From contig NC_081407.1 in assembly GCF_030272615.1 (NCBI RefSeq), positions 148,737,744 through 148,801,743 on the forward strand: a stretch of 64,000 bases of DNA. Direction: 5' to 3'. Each line of letters starts with the position of its first letter. The stretch's first letter is position 1. The position numbers and the translations under genes were made by a program. This DNA is from Cryptomeria japonica. Taxonomy: Eukaryota > Streptophyta > Pinopsida > Cupressales > Cupressaceae. The notes under the pieces are model-generated. The model saw nothing but the letters and a program-made list of their open reading frames with translations. It searched no databases and was not told where the DNA came from. Shown here piece by piece: positions 24,217-34,821 of the stretch.

Positions 24217-24524
24217 GGCGCCCTTTAGGGGGTGACAAGGTTGTGTGAGCTGACATGGTACCAAATTGTAAGAACTAATAATGAAGCCAATCTCCTTAGG
24301 ATAGACCGATTGGTGTGTTTTCAATTGTTCAAAACCCGTGAAAACTTGGGCTTTCTTTAAAGCTTCTTGAACATACACTTTATGTGTCCTTTGGGACAAA
24401 AATACAATATGAATTCTATGTTTGTAAGTCAAGTCAAGATCTCATCCATTGAAATACAAAAAACATTGAAAAATCAAATTTCAAATGGTCAAATTCATAA
24501 GTTTCACAGCAGATTACCTCTTTC

Positions 24525-25222
24525 AGTCAAAACCGTCGCACCTACGGTCCAAACAGTCACATTCATAGTTCAAACATTAGCTCTTTTGGTCCAAACATTA
24601 GCTTTATTAGTCGAAACAGTTGCATTCACAATCCAAACATTAGCTTTTTTGGTCCAAGCATTAGCACTATCAGTTCAAACAGTCGCATCTACAGTTCAAA
24701 CAGTCACACCTACGGTCCAAACAGTCACATTTCCAGTCCAAGTGTTAGCTCTCTTGGTGTGAATGTCAAATTTCTCATATTTCAACATTGAGCACATTAG
24801 AGTTTCTAGTCTAAACAGTTCTGGTATAAACAATAGAGTTCCTAGTCTAAACAGTAGCTCTCTTGGTCTAAAGGTCAGCTCCCTTGGTCTAATCAACAAC
24901 TCTTGTGAGTTGCATGTCAAATTGCTCATGTTGGAGCATCAAATCTCCTAGTTTGTACTTGCTAGGTCTACATATTCATTCTCTGAGTCTGAAAATCACA
25001 AAGTTGGGTCAAAATTGAAATCTCCTAAGTTCAAACACTTAATTTGCTAAGTCTACACATCATTATTTGAACTTTAGAGTCATTGTATTACAAACAGAGT
25101 TTTTGGTCAGTTTAGCAGCGTTTCTGGTCTATCTGTCAGCGTCCCTTGTCTATTTCCTAGCGTTCCTGGTCTGTTTCCCAACGTTTTTGGTCTGTCTGTT
25201 AGCGTTTTTGGTTTATCTATCA
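24525..25222 (+). repeat. Diverged tandem array, 21-bp unit, in the LARD-type interior
   Basis: From about 24525 to 24762 some ten units of 21 bp follow one another (type 'ggtccaaacattagctctttt'). Because 21 is a multiple of 3, one plus frame stays open and reads as heptads such as VQTLALL/VQTVTFI. More degenerate units continue at about 24800-24905. Units of a different sequence but the same 21-bp spacing lie at 25104-25222 (type 'ggtctgtctgttagcgttttt'). There is no methionine-led gene around the heptad frame (24367-24762), so I do not call it a protein gene. The shared period across differing sequence is the notable point. Confidence 0.8.
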
Positions 25223-25299
25223 AATCAATCTATTAGTCTATTTTGCTCAATCAAGATTCTTACCAAATCTCATTGGACCTCTATCAATGATGCTCATCT

Positions 25300-26094
25300 A
25301 TCATGAGGTCATTATCAATCTTATCTCATCTCACGGGTGCATCGATATAATTGAAACTGATCATCAAATTTATCAATCGGGAGCATCTAATTTTATCAAT
25401 TAGATAGCTAATCAAATCTTACCCTATCAAAAATCAAATCAAATTGACAACAAAGTCAATCAATCGACAAATCAAATCATTTTCTCAAAATCACCCAAAT
25501 CGAAACAATCGAAAAATCTATTCAAATCATCAAACCTCATCGCCAAAAATAAAAAAATTGGCACATCTACAAAATTTTGAAAAATCGACACATCTCCAAA
25601 ATTTTGCCAAAATCGAAATCTCAAAAAATTGCCAAAAAAAAAAATTAAAAAAAATCTCCCCCCCATGGTGGCACCCAAAGCGTCGCCCGCAACACCAATG
25701 GTGGTGCCAACGATGCTGACGACGCCCGCGGTGTCTTCCACGGCGTTGGTGGTGGCCACCTTCCTCGTCCACCACCATTGCCCCTCTTCCATCGCCCAAA
25801 ATGTAAACTTTCAAAATAAATAAAAATTTTTGATGTATTTTAAAAAAAATGCATGTATAACTAAAATTTTTTGGGATTCAAATGGAATTTTTTTTTAAAT
25901 CCAGAAAAAACCCATTTTAGGAATCGAAAAACCCATCTCAAAAATATAATTTTTTTTCCCAACCCATCTGGCGAAAACGCTAAAAAATGATTTTTTATGC
26001 AAACAACTAAATTTTTCAAAAATTAACAAAGCTGGGGTTTTCTCGAAGTACGTACCGGTGGACCGTATGCCAGAGGACACTCATATCGCCGAAC
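25300..26094 (+). other. LARD-type interior, no coding domain
   Basis: A long AATC/AAATC-rich tract is followed by a GC-rich patch at about 25660-25800 with Pro/Val/Ala-type codons in one plus frame, then poly-A/T-rich DNA up to the copia insertion. The overlapping open frames on both strands (25444-25823) have no family motif. The interior resumes after the copia element at 31615-32212. Confidence 0.55.
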
Positions 26095-26700
26095 TGTAAG
26101 GAAGCAAAGGTGTGCGGAAATGCTTCCTACGTTAATCTTGAGAGGACGATTTTGCAAATGTCAACTTAACTATCACAAAGATCACAAGAAGCAAATAGAG
26201 TAGAAATGAAATAAGAAACACATAACACAACGATTATCGTGGGGAAAACCCATACGGGTGAAAAACCCCACACTCTAAAACCTGCATAGTATATTAACAA
26301 ATCAACAAGAGATTACAATACACTTGCAATGCAAGTTCTTACAAGAGCATCACCTCAACTCAAGCTCGGAGAGACTTCACTAACATCCTTCTAGCACCCA
26401 GCCTTGCAAATCAAACTCCATCATACAAACTCATCTCCAAGCCCTCATTATATAGGAATTTTACAACCTGGAAACCAATTGTGGTTTTACAAACTCTTAT
26501 CCCCTATTTTTGACCCTCATAACTAACATGAAATGTGTCATATAATCTCTAAAAATGGCCCTCCTATATTATACTATGGACAAGGCATCTTTTGACAACT
26601 CAAATACCTTTTTCCAAAGCACCGACACAAGGGAAACCTCCCAACTACATTTGGAACTATTTACTAAAAATTGCAAGGTTGAGACACATGTATCTCAACA
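26095..26700 (-). repeat. Copia 3' LTR, with a 97-bp deletion
   Basis: On the plus strand it starts TGTAAGGAAGCAAAGG and ends ATGTATCTCAACA. Relative to the other LTR it lacks 97 bp between 'ggttttacaa' and 'caaactctta' (near 26495), with a short repeat (caa) at the joint, as expected of a slippage or end-joining deletion. Confidence 0.92.
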
Positions 26701-26713
26701 TTCTCCCACTTGT
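26701..26713 (-). other. Copia polypurine tract
   Basis: On the minus strand 'acaagtgggagaa' abuts the 3' LTR. AAGTGGGAGA-like tracts are usual for plant copia elements. Confidence 0.8.
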
Positions 26714-26755
26714 CGAAAACCTTGCAAGAGTCAGGGGATCCATATTACCATGGAC

Positions 26756-28651
26756 TCAACAGTCAGGGGCCAAGTGGCCCATAGACTCCGAACACCATCT
26801 GAACTTCTCTATGCTCATGGGCTTAGTTAATGAATCAACAACATTCACCAAAGTTTCAACCTTCTCCAGCTTCACCCTGCCATCCTCAACCATATCTCTC
26901 ACAAAATGATATTGTACATCAATGTGCTTGGTCCTGGCATGAAAAGTCGGGTTCTTCGCTAGGCAGATTGCACTATGACTATCACTATAAATTGTCACTG
27001 CACCCTGTTTAAACTCTATATTTGAACACAATCTCTTAAGTCAAATGGCTTCTTTGTAGGCATGAGTAGCTGCCATATACTCTGCCTCTGTCGTGGACAA
27101 AGTGATCACAGCCTGTCGCTTGCTCATCCAACTAATTGCACCACCAAATAATGTAAACACATATGCACTGGTGGATCTTCTTCTATCAACATCACCAGCC
27201 CAGTCTGAATCCACAAAGCCTCTAATATCCAAGGAATGTTCATTTCCCGTTCCATGAAAATATATAGAGTACTCTGAGGTACCCTGCAAGTATCTAAAAA
27301 CTCTTTTTACTGCATCCCAATGTGCTCTTCCTGGATTAGTCATGTAACAAGAAAGAACTCCCACTGCTTGGGCAATATATGGTCTTGTACAAACCATAAC
27401 ATACATCAAACTTCCAACAACACTTTGGTATGGTACTCGAATCATCTCTTCCATCTCCAATGGGGATGTAGGACACTGTGAACTAGAAAGCTTTGTTCCC
27501 ATTGTAACAGGAACACTCAATGGTCTAGAATCTTGCATATTAAATCTTCTTAGAATAGTACCAACATACTTACTTTGGCCTAGCCAAAGCTTTTTGTTTT
27601 GTCTATCTCTTACAATCTCCATTCCCAGAATGTGTCTTGCTGCACCAAGATCTTTCATATCAAATTTTGCCAAGAGTTGAGATTTTAATTCTGCAATCAA
27701 ACCTTTTCCTTTCCCAATAAACAACATGTCATCAACATACAAGGCAATAACCAGGAAACGATCACCATCAGATTTGAAATATATACAGTAATCAGATTTA
27801 GACCACACAAACCCCAAACCCAATACATATGTATCAAACTTTTGGTACCACATCCTAGGACTTTGTTTTAAACCATACAAGGATTTCTTCAACTTACAGA
27901 CCAAATTACTTTTACCTTTTACCACATAGTTCTCTGGCTACATCATATACATTTCTTCCTCCAAATCTCCATGAAGGAAAGCAGTTTTTACATCCATTTG
28001 TTCGACCTCTAGATCATAAGCTGCTGCAATAGAAAGTAAGAAATGAATGGATGTCATTTTGGCTACAGGAGAAAAAATCTCACCATAATCTACTCCCTCA
28101 ACCTGGGAGTAAACCAAATGTGCTTTGTACTTCTCTATTCTTCCATTTGAACCTATCTCCCTTTTGAACACCCATTTGCAACCAACAGGCTTTCGTCCTT
28201 TAGGCAATGGTACAAGGTCCCATGTGTCATTCTTCTTAAGAGCTGCCATCTCTTCATCCATGGCAATTTTCCAAGACTCTGAATCATTCATATCAAGAGC
28301 CTCTTCTACAGATTTCGGTTCATCAATATTAGCATTCAAAGCAAATATGCATCTCCGATCATCAGGAGAATATCCATACCTTTCAGGTGGTTTTCTTTGT
28401 CTAGTAGACCTTTGAACAAGTTCAGGTTCAGGTTCAGGTTCTTCTTCCTCTGATGATTCAGAACTCGTAGAGCTCTCATCAACTTCCTGTCTTTCTAAGG
28501 GCCTCGATTCAACTTTTTCAGGTGTAGCAGGTAGTTGAATCACATCTTTCTTTTCTTCCTTTTGTTCTAGCTGCATTGTAACAGAAGAAGACTTAGTTTC
28601 TCTAAAATAACACTTCTGGAATAAAATACCTTTTGTGCAACAGGATCCCAA
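26756..28651 (-). pseudogene. Copia reverse transcriptase and RNase H
   Basis: The minus frame holds 'WKIAMDEEMAALKKNDTWDLV', 'KWVFK', 'QMDVKTAFLHGDLEEE', 'LKKSLYGLKQSPRMWY' and the catalytic 'YVDDML' (near 27.73 kb). RNase H follows with 'YQSVVGSLMYVMVCTRP', 'GFVDSDWAGD', 'STTEAEYMA', 'SDSHSAICLA' and 'RTKHIDVQYHFVRD', and the frame ends just before the PPT. Stops: TAG at 27938-27940 where copia usually has Gln, and TGA at 27041-27043 where it usually has Trp. Both fit one C-to-T change. A one-base loss near 28.62 kb shifts it against the integrase frame. Confidence 0.95.
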
Positions 28652-29990
28652 AGCTTGTATCCTTTCACACTATAACTCTATCTAATGAATATACATTTAA
28701 CAACTTTGTTATCCAATTTTGTTCGCTTCTCCTTTGGCACATGAGCATATGCCTCACAACCAAAAACTCTTAGATGACTAAGTGAAGGCTTATGGCTCGA
28801 CCCCGCTTCCATTGTCATTTTATCAACAAGAGCTGATGTAGGAGACCTATTTATCAGGTAGCAGGCAGTGGCTACAACTTCAGCCAAAAACTTTTGTTCT
28901 AGACCAGCACCACTTAGCATACTCCTAGCCTTCTCCATCAAGGTCCTGTTCATTCTTTCTGCAACTCCATTCTATTGTGGAGAATACGGAGTTGTCTTCT
29001 GTCTCTTAATACCACAATCTTTACAAAATGTGTCAAAATCATTGGAGCAATATTCACCGCCATTATCTGTCCTTAAACGTTTTATTTTCTTTCTAGTCTG
29101 CAACTCAACCATTGCTTTAAATTCTTTGAAATGACTAAAAACTTCAGCTTTACTCTTAAGAAAATAAACCCATGTTCTTCTACTAAAATCATCAATGAAA
29201 GAAACATAATACACTGATTTACCAATAGAAGAAACATCAACTGGACCAAATACATCCGAATGGATTAGATCCAAAACACTTGAAGACTTATAAGAACTGG
29301 AGTAAAACTGAATGCGGTTTTGTTTTCCATAAATACAATGCTCACAAAAATCAAATTCAAGATTGCAATCATTCAACCCATTAACAAGGTTCTTATTTTT
29401 CAAAGTTCATAGACCCTTCTCACCTATGTGACCGAGTCTCAGGTGCCACAACATTGTCTTCTTTGTAGGCAACTTTGATTCGGTAGACAAAGCACCCTTG
29501 GGTACCCAAAAACCATGACCATCTGCTGAAAGAGACACCCTCTCCTTTTCCAACATAGTCTTTATCACATTATTATCAGAAATGCTATTGCACTCAACTA
29601 TGCATGCATCAAGCTGGTACAATGTACCCATTCTGCTTCCTGTTGCTATTACCATAGCACCTCTTACCATTTTCACACCTGCTTTAGAAAACTGTACATG
29701 CACAACCGCATCTATTAGTTTGCTAATAGATAACAAATTTCTTGCTAGGCTCGGGATATGCAAGACACCATCAAATCTTCTAGTTCTACCATCAGAAAAT
29801 TTAACATGAACACTTCCACGACCAACAATATCAAGAAAGGAGTTATCACCCAAATACACCTTACCACCATCAAACTTTTCATACTTACTAAACTAGTTTA
29901 TAATAGGAGTCATGTGGAAAGATGCACCTGAGTCTATCAACCATGCATTGTCACCTGCACGAGTGGGCAAGGCTACAATAAAAGCATCTC
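28652..29990 (-). pseudogene. Copia protease and integrase
   Basis: Protease motif 'WLIDSGASFHMT' lies at about 29.93 kb. The GAG-pre-integrase zinc region follows: 'LWHLRLGH' (about 29.44 kb) and 'CEHCIYGK' (about 29.33 kb). The integrase core has Asp in 'HSDVFGP', Asp in 'TDNGGEY' and Glu in 'FLAEVV'. Stops at 29893-29895 (TAG), 29407-29409 (TGA) and 28972-28974 (TAG) fall at positions normally Trp/other, Arg and Gln. Each is explained by a C-to-T change on one strand. All catalytic residues appear intact. Confidence 0.93.
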
Positions 29991-30784
29991 CATCTTCCTT
30001 CTCGGACTCAGAATCATAATCTTGCTTCTTCTTCTTTTTCTTCTTTTCTTCTTTACAGTCCTTTCGGAAATGTCTGGGCTTTCCACAATTCCAGCAAATT
30101 ACCTTGGACTTACCAGGAGATTTTGATCTCCCCTTATTCTTGGACTTAGAACGACCATTCTGCTTTTCATTCTTGCCTCTTTCTTTTGGTCTTCCTCGAA
30201 CACTCAGAGCCTCTTTGGCATTTAGAGAAACCTTCCTTCTCATCTCCTTGGAAAGTAGAGAACCAACAACATCCTCCATCTTCAAGACGACTGCAGTGCT
30301 CCCTATAGCCATCACAAGGTTGTCCCATGAGTTTGACAACAAACATAGCAGGATTTGGCACCTTTCTTCTTCATCCATTGGTACCCCAATTGAGGTCAAC
30401 TAAGTCACCAACATATTAGAAATTTCCAGATACTTAGAAATTCATCCACCTTCTTCCATTCTCAAGGAATGCAACTTCTTCCTCAAGAAAATTTTATTCA
30501 CAAGTGATTTTGCTTGGTAGGTCTCACTTAGCTTCTTCCAAAGCTTCTTCGTGGACATTAATTAGAATTGAGTCTGCAAGGCACAATCTTATGAGACCTT
30601 TAGCTTTTCTATCCATTACATCATATTGTGCAGCTAAAGTCGGATCTGCGGGCCTCGACTTATTCTCATCGACTGCATCCCATAGATCTTGATCAATCAA
30701 TAGATCTTCCATCTTCAGCTTCCACATTTCAAAGTTTGTGCCAGAAAACTTCTCTACATCAATCCTCCCTGATATACTTGCCAT
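29991..30784 (-). pseudogene. Copia gag
   Basis: The start is chosen at the methionine of 'MASISGRIDVEKFSG' (30784), close to the PBS. 'MWKLKMEDLLIDQDLWDAV' and 'KAKGLIRLCLADSI' are typical of copia gag. A short frame-breaking deletion lies near 30.54 kb, then in-frame stops near 30.45 kb and 30.40 kb. 'PMDEEERCQILLCLL' and a CCHC zinc knuckle (CWNCGKPRHFRKDC, about 30.06-30.10 kb) follow. A Lys-rich run comes before the protease. Confidence 0.92.
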
Positions 30785-30891
30785 CTTTACGATCCTGCAA
30801 TATAGAAATGAAATACTTTGCACAAGCTCCCACTCAAACCTTGATTAGCTCAAAAAACCCTGTACCCAACAAATAGAACCAAAACTGGCCA

Positions 30892-30904
30892 GGCTCTGAT
30901 ACCA
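30892..30904 (-). other. Copia primer binding site, initiator Met tRNA
   Basis: The minus strand reads TGGTATCAGAGCC, an exact match to the usual plant initiator Met tRNA primer site, two bases from the 5' LTR. Confidence 0.95.
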
Positions 30905-30906
30905 CT

Positions 30907-31609
30907 TGTAAGGAAGCAAAGGTGTGCGGAAATGCTTCCTATGCTAATCTTGAGAGGACGATTTTGCAAATGTCAACTTAACTATCACAGAGATCACAAG
31001 AAGCAAATAGAGTAGAAATGAAATAAGAAATGCATAACACAACGATTATCATGGGGAAAATCCATATGGGTGAAAAAGCCCACACTCTAAAACCTGCATA
31101 GTATATTAACAAATCAACAAAAGATTACAATACACTTGTAATGCAAGTTCTTACAAGAGCATCACCTCAACTCAAGCTCGGAGAGACTTCACTAGCATCT
31201 TTCTAGCACCCAGCCTTGCAAATCAAACTCCATCATACAAACTCATCTCCAAGCCCTCATTATATAGGAATTTTACAACCTGGAAACCATTTGTGGTTTT
31301 ACAATACCATGGGCAAAACCTCCATGACATGTGTTTCCCACCCTTGACATTTGTTTTTCCAAGATAAGAAAACCAGGTTAAAAATAGTTACTCACGTCCA
31401 AACTCTTATCCCCTATTTTTGACCCTCATAGCTAACATGAAATGTGTCATATAATCTCTAAAAATGGCCCTCCTATATTATACTATGGACAAGGCATCTT
31501 TTGACAACTCAAATACCTTTTTCCAAAGCGCCGACACAAGGGAAACCTCCCAACTACATTTGGAACTATTTACTAAAAATTGCAAGGTTGAGACACATGT
31601 ATCTCAACA
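30907..31609 (-). repeat. Copia 5' LTR
   Basis: 703 bp, with ends TGTTGAGATACATG and GCTTCCTTACA when read in element orientation. A TATA-like tatataat (plus positions about 31259-31266) lies in promoter position. Confidence 0.93.
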
Positions 31610-31614
31610 CGAAC

Positions 31615-32212
31615 TCGCTCGAACCTATGGTGGTGGTACGGGATCGCCATTTCCTTCCTCCAGAGCAAATTTTCTCAAACAACTATACTGCACAAATGAG
31701 GAGTGGTTAAAGGAATTCACCTTTTTAAACTCATAATGGGGCATTTAAGTGGGATTTTTATTCCACTGATTTTTAATTATCTAATCAATTAATCAGTCTG
31801 GTAGGGTAAAATTTTTAAATTTCTTATTGAGAAATGAATCGAATTGACTTTGAAAAACTCTAAAAATCGGAAAATCATTAACAATCTAAAAATCGAAAAA
31901 AATTTCAAAAATTTCAAAAAAATCAGAAAATCGCGAAAAATTAAAAAACATTCAAAAATTATCCGATTCATCTCTCAAGGGGGCATCCTCACATCAATAT
32001 TTATCAATCAGTGTCTGGGGCATCATATCGAGATTTATCATCTCCAAGATCAAACCGCATCATAATGAGATTTATCATCTCCAAATCAAATCAGTATCAT
32101 ATCGAAACCAAATTCGCATCAAATCAAGATCGAATCTGTATCCTATCGAAATCAATATCAACAACATCATCAATCGAGTTTTCTTTGAACCAACGCGTTG
32201 TCACACATCACT
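31615..32212 (+). other. LARD-type interior, right part
   Basis: Continuation of the LARD interior after the copia element. It is A-rich with many 'aaaatcg' phrases, then a run of 'catatcga'/'catcaaatc' phrases before the PPT. No coding domain is visible. Confidence 0.6.
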
Positions 32213-32228
32213 TCAAAGAGGGGCAAAA
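32213..32228 (+). other. LARD-type polypurine tract
   Basis: 'tcaaagaggggcaaaa' directly precedes the TGTATACACC of the 3' LTR. It shows that the element is in plus orientation and was reverse transcribed normally. Confidence 0.82.
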
Positions 32229-33274
32229 TGTATACACCTAAAAATGGTCTAAAGATAGTTAATCAAATACGCAGTTATTTGATTAATTCCCCTTCCAATT
32301 AATTGAATTCACAAGCAATTTAATTAATTTCTCTATTCATATACTAGTAAATAAATTTAAATGATTTATTTATATAGTTCATCTCATATCCCCCTTTGAT
32401 TAATTAATGTCTCCTCATATTAATCAATTCTTCTAATCCCTAATTAAGATTAACAAACTCAAGTTTGTTGAGATTAATTACCATTTTTCAATTATTTGAA
32501 TTTCTAAATTCAAATGAGCACGTGGCTCCTAACTTTAACCACCTAACCTAACCATCCCCTAACTCAACCCATTCAACCTAATCCTGGGTCTAACTAACCC
32601 TATCCTATCTTGCACATTCTAACCTCCTTATCCTAACCTCCCATGGTGTGGATATTCTCTCCTTGAGACACATGACACTTTTGCCACATGTCTCCTCCCT
32701 TGGACACTTGCCCTCTCATGAGCAAGGCTCCTTGACACTTGTCACCACAGAGATGACAAGTGTCCCTTCCTCCAACCTCTTCTCCAACTTCCTCAATCTT
32801 GGCCCTTGATATCTTTAGATCGGATCTGGACCGTCGATTCCTACCACCTTAGCTTTGGCCTTGGAATTCCTATAAATATCCCTCATTTTGGAGCAATAAG
32901 GATCCCATCTCATATCATTTTAGGAATCATTACTATAGGCAATTTGCATTTTCAATTATCTAGTAATTAGCTTTTGGATTAACCATAGCATGTTAATCTA
33001 GTTTTTTAAATCATGCATTTCATATCATCTCCATAGTCAATCATGATCAAATAGTTACTCAACTCTTAAGTTGTCATTTTGGAGGTCATTGCTCCACTGA
33101 GAGCCTATCAATCCAACACCTTCAAGGTCCTCAAGAATAGAGGAAAATGGGACATTTCAAGGAAGGCTTATGGTTTCCATTTCTAATCTAGTTTTCAATT
33201 AAGCTTTTCAATTAAATTTTAATGTCTCATTATATGTGTATTCCTTTCCTATATACCATATTTTTAGCATCACA
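32229..33274 (+). repeat. 3' LTR of the LARD-type element
   Basis: 1,046 bp, ending AGCATCACA. The TATA-like box is at 32871-32878. It is close to the 5' LTR with scattered substitutions and small indels (for example a loss near 32.4 kb of an 'attaattttaaattaatt' stretch). Confidence 0.88.
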
Positions 33275-33365
33275 AATGGCAAACTAGGTAGCCTCCTTAT
33301 CAGACCCCTTCCTGTTTGAGCCTTGAGATAGCCTCAGAACCCTTTCTGGGCCCCAAGATAGGGCA

Positions 33366-33456
33366 GGATAGGGGCGTGGCACCCCTGTCCCCCCTAGGAC
33401 AGGGGCGTCACGCCCCTGTCCCCCTTGGATAGGGGTGGGGTGCCCCTATCCCACCC
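33366..33456 (+). repeat. Three tandem about 30-bp GC-rich hairpin units
   Basis: Units at about 33366-33396, 33397-33426 and 33427-33456 each read 'gga(t/c)agggg...cccct(g/a)tccc'. Each is a small inverted repeat that can fold into a stem. They lie in the U3 part of the outer solo LTR about 110 bp upstream of its TATA box. The patch is strikingly GC-rich against the surrounding AT-rich DNA. Confidence 0.8.
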
Positions 33457-34414
33457 TCTTCGGGTGGCCCCAAGATAGGTCCCCCTGACCCCATCTACAC
33501 TTCAAGATCCCAAATCTCCCTGATGTTGACCTTTAGTGAGATGAATTAATCTTTTGAGGAATGTATAAAAGGGACTTGGTTTTCTCATTTGCAGAGGGAG
33601 GCGAGATTTAGGCGAAGGGATCGTAAGCAAGCATAGGCGAAGATATACATGACCAAGCATTCAAGCATACAAGTCTTCTTCATTCATCCATGGGAGAAAT
33701 ATTACAACATTCATTTGCAAGCATGTGTGTGTGTTAGGGTTTTGTCATGTTACATGCCATTTCATGCAACACTTGTGATTACATTCAAGAAGCAAAGAAA
33801 TCATCATCAACAAGTTGCATATCTGCAAGGTATACATTTCCATTGTTTACATTCAAGCATTTGCATTTACTTTCTTTCAAGGTTGATTCTTCAACTGGGG
33901 TTTGACTAAGGCAAACCCTTATCCACAACCCTTCTCCCTCTCTTTTCTGTGTGTAGGTTGCATGTGTTCAATTGTAATTGCAAGTTTGGGCTTCATTTGT
34001 AGAGACAAAAGAACCATTTTCATTTCGCGGATTTTGTAGAGGACCATGTACACTGTCGCCACGATCCCAATGACTTTTATCCAAATTTGTAGGGCATATC
34101 CGTATCAGTCTAATTATCTTAGATCCAAAGTTACAACACAATCCTAAACCGGTAGCTCCTCATTTCACTCAATCTCTCACTTTGTTCCACATAGTCAACA
34201 AGTCAACTTTCCTATTTACAAAAGAGGGCAAAACACACTTCAACCCTTGTAATCGACTCAGAATTCACATCCTTGCTTCTCTTGCATTTGGATCTAGTAG
34301 ATTCAACCCCTCTTTTGAATGTAAAGTTCCTTCTAATGAAAATCATCATAATGACTTCCTTTCTCTCTCCTAGGTAGGGAGTCACTAGGGTTCAATTTTC
34401 CACTTTACAAAGGT

Positions 34415-34816
34415 ATTAAGTCCTCACTAGATATTTTTAATAAAAATGTTTAGACAAATGATTTATATCTCAAAAATAGCTTCCAAGTGAGCTACATTAA
34501 TGGATATGAAGTGGACATTTTATTTTAGGGTTCTTTCCAATGTTTCTTTCTATTTAATAACCTCAACAATTGCAAGAGACCAAAAAACATCTTACCTCAT
34601 TCAAAGTAACTTCTATCCAATTTACGCTTACCATTGGACACATAAGCATGAATTTCATGTTGTGATCAAAAGTGGGAGAATGCAAGTAGAATCTCCTCTA
34701 ATATGTTGGTGTGTGTTTGCTTAATAATTATTGTTGATACTTTATTTATAAGTTGTGAGTTGAACATTGACATCAAGTCTAGAGCTATTCTTAGCTCTAA
34801 TAAAAGAAGTGCCTAA
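34415..34816 (+). other. Copy A resumes; no gene
   Basis: The first 85 bp match 60.83-60.90 kb of copy B. The rest has no visible partner. The open frame 34500-34724 shows no family motif. Confidence 0.6.
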
Positions 34817-34821
34817 TATGG

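Larger units (their letters stand above)
26095..31609 (-). mobile_element. Ty1/copia retrotransposon, near complete, TSD cgaac
   Basis: Innermost layer of the nest, minus orientation. The LTRs are 30907-31609 (5' side, 703 bp) and 26095-26700 (3' side, 606 bp). Perfect cgaac duplications flank the element (26090-26094 and 31610-31614). The PBS, the full copia order gag-protease-integrase-reverse transcriptase-RNase H, and the PPT are all present. The LTRs are very similar apart from a 97-bp deletion in the 3' LTR, so it is young relative to its hosts. Stops and small frameshifts make it inactive. Confidence 0.95.
23192..33274 (+). mobile_element. Non-coding LTR retrotransposon (LARD-type), TSD gatgg/aatgg
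   Basis: Third layer of the nest. LTRs lie at 23192-24216 and 32229-33274. The flanking duplications gatgg (23187-23191) and aatgg (33275-33279) differ at one base. The host chromovirus LTR resumes exactly after it ('caaactaggtagcctcc'). Removing the copia guest leaves about 4.6 kb with roughly 2.5 kb of interior. The interior shows a tandem 21-bp array, A-rich tracts and a GC-rich patch (25660-25800), but no gag, reverse transcriptase or integrase. It therefore appears non-autonomous. A related LTR occurs at 60904. Confidence 0.85.
15883..33302 (+). mobile_element. Chromovirus (Ty3/gypsy with chromodomain), aberrant left end, TSD gaccc
   Basis: Second layer of the nest. Perfect gaccc duplications flank it at 15878-15882 and 33303-33307. 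Order: inverted LTR tip (15883-16280), partial direct LTR (about 16281-16954), PBS, gag, protease, reverse transcriptase, RNase H, integrase, chromodomain, PPT and 3' LTR. The 3' LTR is interrupted by the LARD-type element at 23192. Without that guest the element is about 7.3 kb. The coding region is one reading frame from gag to RNase H with many stops, then a shift near 20.38 kb into a second frame for integrase. It is a dead copy. Confidence 0.9.
15767..34409 (+). mobile_element. Solo LTR (about 1.22 kb) split by the nested insertions, TSD aaggt
   Basis: This is the outermost layer of the nest. It starts TGTAGTGTCATAAAATTG at 15767 and ends CCACTTTACA at 34409, flanked by aaggt at 15762-15766 and 34410-34414. 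Copy B has the uninterrupted counterpart near 60.82 kb ('ttttcacatgtagaatatt'). Its own sequence is only 15767-15882 plus 33308-34409. A TATA box (tataaaa, 33564-33570) fits an LTR promoter in plus orientation. No PBS, PPT or coding region belongs to it, so it is a solo LTR left by recombination. The chromovirus inserted into it later. Confidence 0.85.

Noticed and set aside
24367-24762. Heptad-repeat protein (VQTLALL type)
   Set aside because: The open frame is a by-product of a 21-bp DNA repeat. It starts in non-repeat sequence without a plausible start context and ends at the array's edge.
24525-25222. CRISPR-like array
   Set aside because: Units are contiguous 21-bp tandem repeats without spacers, in a plant retrotransposon.
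25444-25823. Overlapping open frames in a GC-rich patch of the LARD-type element
   Set aside because: Open on several frames of both strands at once, no motif, and the copy lies in a non-coding element interior.
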